Below, one piece after another: positions 59,201-64,000 of a stretch of 64,000 bases of DNA. Within the stretch, counting starts at the first letter, position 1, and the number at the start of each line of letters is the position of its first letter. Origin of the DNA: Chimonanthus salicifolius (taxonomy: Eukaryota; Streptophyta; Magnoliopsida; Laurales; Calycanthaceae); assembly GCA_013350335.1 (NCBI GenBank), contig CM023533.1:29990869-30054868 (forward strand), in the 5' to 3' direction. The notes beneath the pieces are model-generated. The model saw only the letters and a program-made list of their open reading frames with translations. It did no database searches and was not told the DNA's origin. The position numbers were made by a program, and so were the translations under genes.

Positions 59201-62200
59201 GTGTCCTACATCAGATTGGAGAGAAGAGTTTCTCTTGAATTATATAATTTATGAAGTCCTTTGTCCATCCAATCCAGCAATGTGGGGCCCAACCCTTGAT
59301 AAAAATGAAGCCTCCGTAGTGAAAAAACACTCCACTCTCCTTTGAGCTACTCCAGCCTAAATTTATGAGAGTTTGCCATCACTTGTAGTAAACTATTAGT
59401 GTGTTTCATTGGTTAGCAAACTATTTCTTTTGGGAGAATGTAAATGACCTACTGGTCCATCACTCCTATTTCAAGGATGTCAAAGCAACCTCACATATGC
59501 CTTAATCAGTTATATCAACTAAGGTGCAATATGTGATTGAACTGGTGGGTGTTTTTGTAATTGAAATCTTAAAACTTAACTTTTTTGTGTATTTTGCTTA
59601 TTAACAAAGTCACAAAATGGTCTTGTAACAAAAGGAGATAAGTATTTATAGGAGTTGACTTTTCTTCATGATGTTTATGCATACCAGGTTGATGCCATGT
59701 TTTAACTATGTCAGGCATATTGTATGAGGGTGTGGTTGCAAAAGGTCTCGATTTTGCTTTAGTTGTGAGCTACACTTTCTTATTCTAATCCATTGAGTCT
59801 AGCCAGGTTGATTAAATTTTTACACTGAACAAATTGATGAGGTGGATCACCATGTCAGTGTAGCCATTGTAGTAGTGGATAACCTTTCTTTTGTTTGTTT
59901 TTCAAAAAAATGGTATTGGATGACCATTGCTTCATGCTTAAGTACGTGGTCCAAAAATTCATATTTTACATGCTATCAGTTCAAGGCAGATGTCATTTTT
60001 TGGACTAGGAAGCCTGTCATTCATTTAGAAGATGTGCCCTTTATACTATTCCAATGTCACATAATAATGGTCCCTGAGAAGCCCAGGTCATCATCACCAT
60101 TTTTGACACATGAATATCTTACCTCTTCATTACAAGTTCTCAATATTCATGTATTCTACAATTTTGGGGTGTGCTGCAAAAGTGTTCAATACTAGATGTC
60201 AGTGTAGCCATCTGTAAACCCTATTCTTTGTTTCTGTAGAATACAGTGCGTCACATAGTGCCATCTGTACCTGTTTGACCTAGATGTAGACTCGTTGGCA
60301 ATCCATCACAAGTCTATGATATGCAAACATTTCATGGTAAACAACTTTCTGTGTCATGCAGCTTTCAGTGGTTCAGTTTTATATTTAAAATCTATGTTCT
60401 TTTCGTATCCATGCTCTATCCACACCCTATCCATGCCGTGTCCAGAATCATAGTCACAGGCACTAATTCAAAGTGGTGTTGGGGGCATTTATTGTGTTAA
60501 ATTGTCAGTATCAGTGTCATAAAAAAAGTATGTGAACACAATGGTGGACTATGAGAAGGGATACTGTCAAAACAAAACTTGACACGTAAACTTATTCAAG
60601 CTAGATAAATATTTTTTTTGAGTCCACTCCATACCTCCTCGATTTTATCTTTATTTTAGCTGATGTTTATGTTTTTTATTTAAGTGTCTCTCTTCTAGTA
60701 CTGGTGTGCTGAGACTTGGCCAAAATCTCATTAGGCTTATTCCTAGTTTTCTCACTCCTTATTTTTCTTGATAAAAATTTACCTTCTGCATCTCAAAAGA
60801 TTAAGACAAGGAAGAAACCTGAGAAGGGTGGTTAAAGTTTAGTGTACATGGAGCATCTATGGGAAACATGGTTTAACAAGTCTGGGTGAATTGTCGCATG
60901 ACAACTAGGAAGTTCTAGCCTTTTTCTTGGGACCATTACACAATAAAGTATTGAACGAAGTGGAACTCTACCATTAAAGGAGGCATTGAAGATGTTTAAA
61001 CGTTAAAAGTTCTTGAATGAAGTTCATTATAGTGGGTGATTTGTTAAATGCCATAAAATGGCAACAAGAAAAAGTAAACCTCCATGGAGAATGTTGGCAA
61101 TCACTAGGAAAGTTAAGAAATTGCTTATGTTGATTGAGGTTTCATTGAACCGTGTGAGGAGTCTAGACAATGCTATTTGGTATTTTTGGCAAAACATTAT
61201 ATGTGCATGTGTATATGCAACCACTGCTATTTGGTATTTTGACACAACTCTACCTATTGTTGATTGTATCCTCACCCAATTTGACCCCATTGTGTGATAA
61301 TCTCACCATTAAGTTGAAGCCTACCATTCCCCCCTCATGCACCTCTACCCCTTGTGTACCTCACCCAATTCGATCCTATTCTAAGTTGATCTCACCATTA
61401 AATTGAAGCACACCCTTCCACCCTTTATATACCTCTACCCCCTGTGAATTGTATCCCCACCCAAATTGATTCCGTTCTGATATGATCTCACCATTAAATT
61501 GAGGTGGGTGGGTGTTTTCTCTCCCCCCTATCGTTTGGTTTGGGTTTTGGGGGTGGGCAGTTGTTGTGCTTGTGTGTGAGTTTGATCTTGACTTTGTGTG
61601 TGTCTCATACACCTAGAGAGAGAGAGGTGTTTGTGCATGTGTGAGGTTGATCCCAACTTTGTGTGTGCACACATTTTGTGTGTTTGATACACCAAATGTC
61701 AAGGTATTACTAGTACAAGGTACTGGGAGAAGTGGGATATTGTTAGACATGGATTGAAATGGTGGAACATGATACATCAGAATGTGGGGTGATGGAGAGC
61801 ATGATTGTCTATAAGGTTGAATGGAAAAGTAGAACTTGAAAATCTGACCCCAAATTGCTGGAACAAAGGTTTTGATGTAATGATGATTCTTAGTTCAAGA
61901 TCCCTATCACTAAGCACATCAATTTTTGAGGCATTTGGACTAAGTGAAGGTTAGTCAAAAGACACCTTTTATGCATATTTTACCTAAATTTTTTTACTCA
62001 AGTTTTCAACCTATTTAAAAGATGGAGGGAATTGCAGGGTTTATTTTATAATTCAAAACTTGCACTTTTGTTTAATTTTCTTATTAGAAGTTGCACATTG
62101 ATGTTGGAGCACAAAAATCATTGTTGGAGATTTTTGTTGTGGTTCCTTTTTCTTCTTTTTTTTTTTTCATAGGTGAGGGCCTCTCTCCTATGCATGTTAA

Positions 62201-63747
62201 ATCATCCTTTGATAGGAACAAAACTGATCGGTTCAGAATTTTTTGCAGTGATCAAATGATCACCATCATCGAAGACATCTATTATACCTATTGGTGATTG
62301 TCATCTATAATTGGTTTTGGTATATTGTTTTCCATGGGCCAACTGCCTAATTAACACCCACATGACATAAAGCTGCAACCTCTATGGTTGTAACAATGAA
62401 AGCTTAGGCTCTTGTCTGTTATTCTAGTAATTCAGTAACTGCTTGTGATCATCCTATTCTCTTTTCTTTCCCCAGTTTCCATTGGTATTTCTGTCATCAC
62501 ATACTTTTTCTATTAATTATATATGGATCTCAAACAATGGTGTATATTCTTGTACTATGGATTATTTTGATTTTGAATTGTTGAATGGGAATCTCTCATC
62601 AGGCAGATGCAATCATCTCAAGGATTCAAATTACTGATTACAGGAATGATGCTGAACCAACACTCTTGATTACTGCTGACCAAGTATGCAACAATTCCTT
62701 TTCCTTTTGCCCCCTTGATTATATCAGCTATATCTGAAGAACCTTGAAAGGATGAATAACTTAATGAAAACAGTTATTTAAAGGCAAAGAACTTTTAGTA
62801 AAAAAAGAAGACGATTGCATGAGAAAAGAAGCAAGAGCCCCACTTCATTGTAGGGAACTATATATCTGATGCAATTTACCAACATGTCGACACTTAAGTT
62901 TTTGTGGGGAATCTTATACAGAATTTAAGTAAAATTCTAAACATAAGTAGAGCCTAAATAACCCCTATTTTATTATGTTTCCAAAAATCCATTCACCTTT
63001 CCTATCACAGCATCTGTCACATGTTGATGATCAATCTGCCTGGGTCTGTTCAAAAAATAAGATTTCATAGCAAAATAATTTTTATAACCATTTTCAATGA
63101 AACCCTTTCTTTCATCTCTCTTTTCTCATGTGAAAGTAAACAAATATGCCTTAAGGAACTAAATATGTTTTTATGTGCATTAACACCATATAGTTTTACT
63201 TTGTTACTTTTATTTTATACATAAGATATGTCTTAAGGCTTCATTTTATCTTTGTGGAGGTGCACTTGGGATTATTGTGTCGTAATTCTAAGAACAATAC
63301 GTGCTGATTGATTAGATCAGTTCATCTATCATAATTCTTGCTCATCTGGTCTGTTCTTATTTGTATTTCAAATTCTTTAGTTTTTAAATTATTGTGTGAT
63401 CTAACATGGATGGACAGCTTTATTTGTTGCTTATAAATACTTGTTGCGTGAGGGCAACTGAACTTATGATGTTTATGCCTTGGTACTAAATTTGGAGGTG
63501 GTGGTCAATCAAGGGGTAATCCGGGAAAAGCCATCCAGCAAGGATGAAGCACGCCTATTCATCAAAGGTTTGTCTGTTCTGGACTTTTTTCTTCTGTCGA
63601 ACTGCTTTCAGATTAATGTGATGTTAAATGAGTGTAATATTTGCATGGTTTGTAGGATATTCCGGGGCCCATGCATCAACAGTGGGATCTGTACTTGTTA
63701 CAAACCTAAAGACAGGAACTAGAAGAGGAGCATGGGACAAAGCTGAG
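53259..63747 (+). CDS. Maf-like nucleotide pyrophosphatase, 5' six exons
   Basis: Six exons, 53259-53318, 57008-57079, 57145-57219, 62603-62683, 63498-63567 and 63656-63747, join in frame with GT-AG borders and give 150 residues of an expected ~205-210; the C-terminus lies beyond the window. Family knowledge: Maf proteins hydrolyse (deoxy)nucleoside triphosphates, including modified ones, to monophosphate and pyrophosphate, cleaning the nucleotide pool. Visible motifs: LILGSSSVSRRQIL (21-34, phosphate-binding SxSxxR), TADIDEK (45-51), the catalytic-aspartate segment ITADQVVV (Asp95), REKPSSKDEARLFI (105-118) and YSGAHASTVGSVLVTN (121-136). The start is chosen from the in-phase exon MSAKESEAKMEMPAIPSPFK; no organelle-targeting peptide is evident, so cytosolic. 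Introns 1 (3.7 kb) and 3 (5.4 kb) are inflated by transposons. No frameshift seen. Closest Arabidopsis relative probably At5g42770. Confidence 0.9.
53767..53816 (+). repeat. G-rich tract, potential G-quadruplex
   Basis: About 50 bp made almost only of G runs of 4-12 separated by single T, TT or C. The run is within intron 1 of the Maf-like gene on its sense strand. The flanks (TCTTGTGTTCGATTCCCACTA and a CATGCCCCGGGGATTAGT segment) look like a dispersed plant repeat with a tRNA B-box-like motif. Confidence 0.85.
54960..55500 (+). promoter_or_regulatory. LTR-like promoter segment in Maf intron 1
   Basis: ATTGG boxes at ~55235 and ~55300, a (CT)n run at 55365-55383, then a TATA box CCTATAAATAAAGG at 55398 followed by a start-like ACACACAAAG and a donor-like CAAG|TAAGT at ~55490. 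This arrangement fits a transposon LTR or a cryptic intronic promoter. I could not define its ends. Confidence 0.35.
55893..56590 (-). mobile_element. Short L1 LINE insertion with 19-bp target-site duplication
   Basis: CGGGTTCGAGTTGGCAATT (55893-55911) recurs as CGGGTTCGAGTTAGCAATT (56572-56590), one difference. Between them is a 660-bp, minus-oriented L1 3' end: poly-A tail (T run at 55913-55920), 3' UTR, and an RNase H piece with EPTRIGGVLRNHEG and LVIEGNSVNAIKWASGL separated by a frameshift. Severely 5'-truncated. It lies antisense in intron 1 of the Maf-like gene and interrupts the LTR-like segment's downstream part. Confidence 0.9.
58359..59210 (-). mobile_element. Copia-type solo LTR (or LTR remnant), 852 bp
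   Basis: Read on the minus strand it starts TGTAGGACAC and ends GCTACA, with a TATA-like TTTAAATA (58980-58987) and, about 55 bp on, AATAAA (58921-58926), the promoter/poly-A pairing of a Copia LTR. Flanking 5-mers (GCACC and TCAGA) do not match, so the insertion may be old or truncated. It lies in intron 3 of the Maf-like gene. The 162-residue minus frame within it is not a gene. Confidence 0.65.
58745..58846. repeat. 65-bp-spaced direct repeat inside the LTR
   Basis: A 37-bp segment beginning GATAATGCCCAGGTTCCACG occurs exactly at 58745 and 58810. Confidence 0.9.
61255..61515 (+). repeat. Three degenerate ~90-bp tandem units
   Basis: Each unit has CACCCAATTTGA-type text, GATCTCACCATTAAATTGAA and CCTCTACCCC. 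Starts are near 61255, 61342 and 61432. Lies in Maf intron 3; no function evident. Confidence 0.75.
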
Positions 63748-64000
63748 GTTCTCTATCAATTGCACCTGAAAACCAAAGTTCTATCAGATTTCACTCAGGA
63801 GTTGTGGCTCTGCTTCTAAATTTAAAACTTAAGCTGAGCAAAAGCAAAACTTTACCAATTTAATTGTGTAGTAGAGTATGGCTTCAGTGCTTCTGGTTAG
63901 GTCAAGCTGAGCTAACATCATTTTTTAGTCAGCATAATAAATAAACCTATCATCATAATTGGAGTCATTTATCCCATCTATCCGAGGTTGACACTCGTAT
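63748..64000 (+). other. Start of the next Maf-like intron
   Basis: After the donor GAG|GTTCTC no further family-like exon is seen before the window ends; the remaining ~55-60 codons must lie to the right. Confidence 0.6.

Overview
This is plant nuclear DNA, from a flowering plant with sizeable introns and a high load of transposable elements. The genes are spliced with GT-AG introns, the intergenic DNA is AT-rich, and Ty3- and Copia-type LTRs, L1 and RTE LINEs, tRNA-derived SINEs and hAT-like MITEs are all present. I cannot name the species; a woody or early-diverging angiosperm is only a guess.

Layout. 1-1860 is the 3' part of a Ty3-type LTR cut by the window edge. 6502-9698 (minus) is the 5' portion of a PMT28-like methyltransferase gene whose C-terminal exons are not found. 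9699-16433 is AT-rich repeat-bearing DNA. 16434-17917 (plus) holds two exons of a broken phenylalanyl-tRNA synthetase alpha gene. 19982-25400 (minus) is a complete LRR receptor-like pseudokinase gene of the Arabidopsis At2g16250 type, with four exons, one of them only 23 nt. 27657-30915 is a 3.26-kb Ty3-type solo LTR. 30916-48304 has no recognisable gene. It carries SINEs, a hAT-type MITE and two remarkable fold-back elements (36091-37700 and 39743-41372). 48305-49198 (minus) is a small conserved plant gene encoding 78 residues. 53259-63747 (plus) is the 5' three quarters of a Maf-like nucleotide pyrophosphatase gene that runs off the right edge; its introns hold an L1 with target-site duplications, a G-rich tract and a Copia-type LTR.

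The genes do not form a pathway or cluster. They are ordinary dispersed plant genes: Golgi methyltransferase, receptor-like protein, translation factor remnant, nucleotide-pool cleaning enzyme and an uncharacterised small protein. The small-protein gene and the Maf gene are arranged head to head and may share a promoter region.

The most unusual structure is the pair of fold-back elements. Both have GGGAGCACTT-type inverted ends and 8-bp target-site duplications. Near each end they carry the palindrome ATTCATTCGAATGAAT (a dense array in the first copy, a sparse one in the second), and the middle is a nest of alternating inverted ~95-bp units: two hairpins in one copy, three in the other.

A second theme is single-base frameshifts inside otherwise well-conserved exons: four in the receptor gene, one in the methyltransferase and one in the synthetase remnant. 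In the receptor and methyltransferase genes each shift is one extra base, and splice phase closes exactly when it is discounted. Unpolished long-read sequence is therefore as likely an explanation as gene decay.
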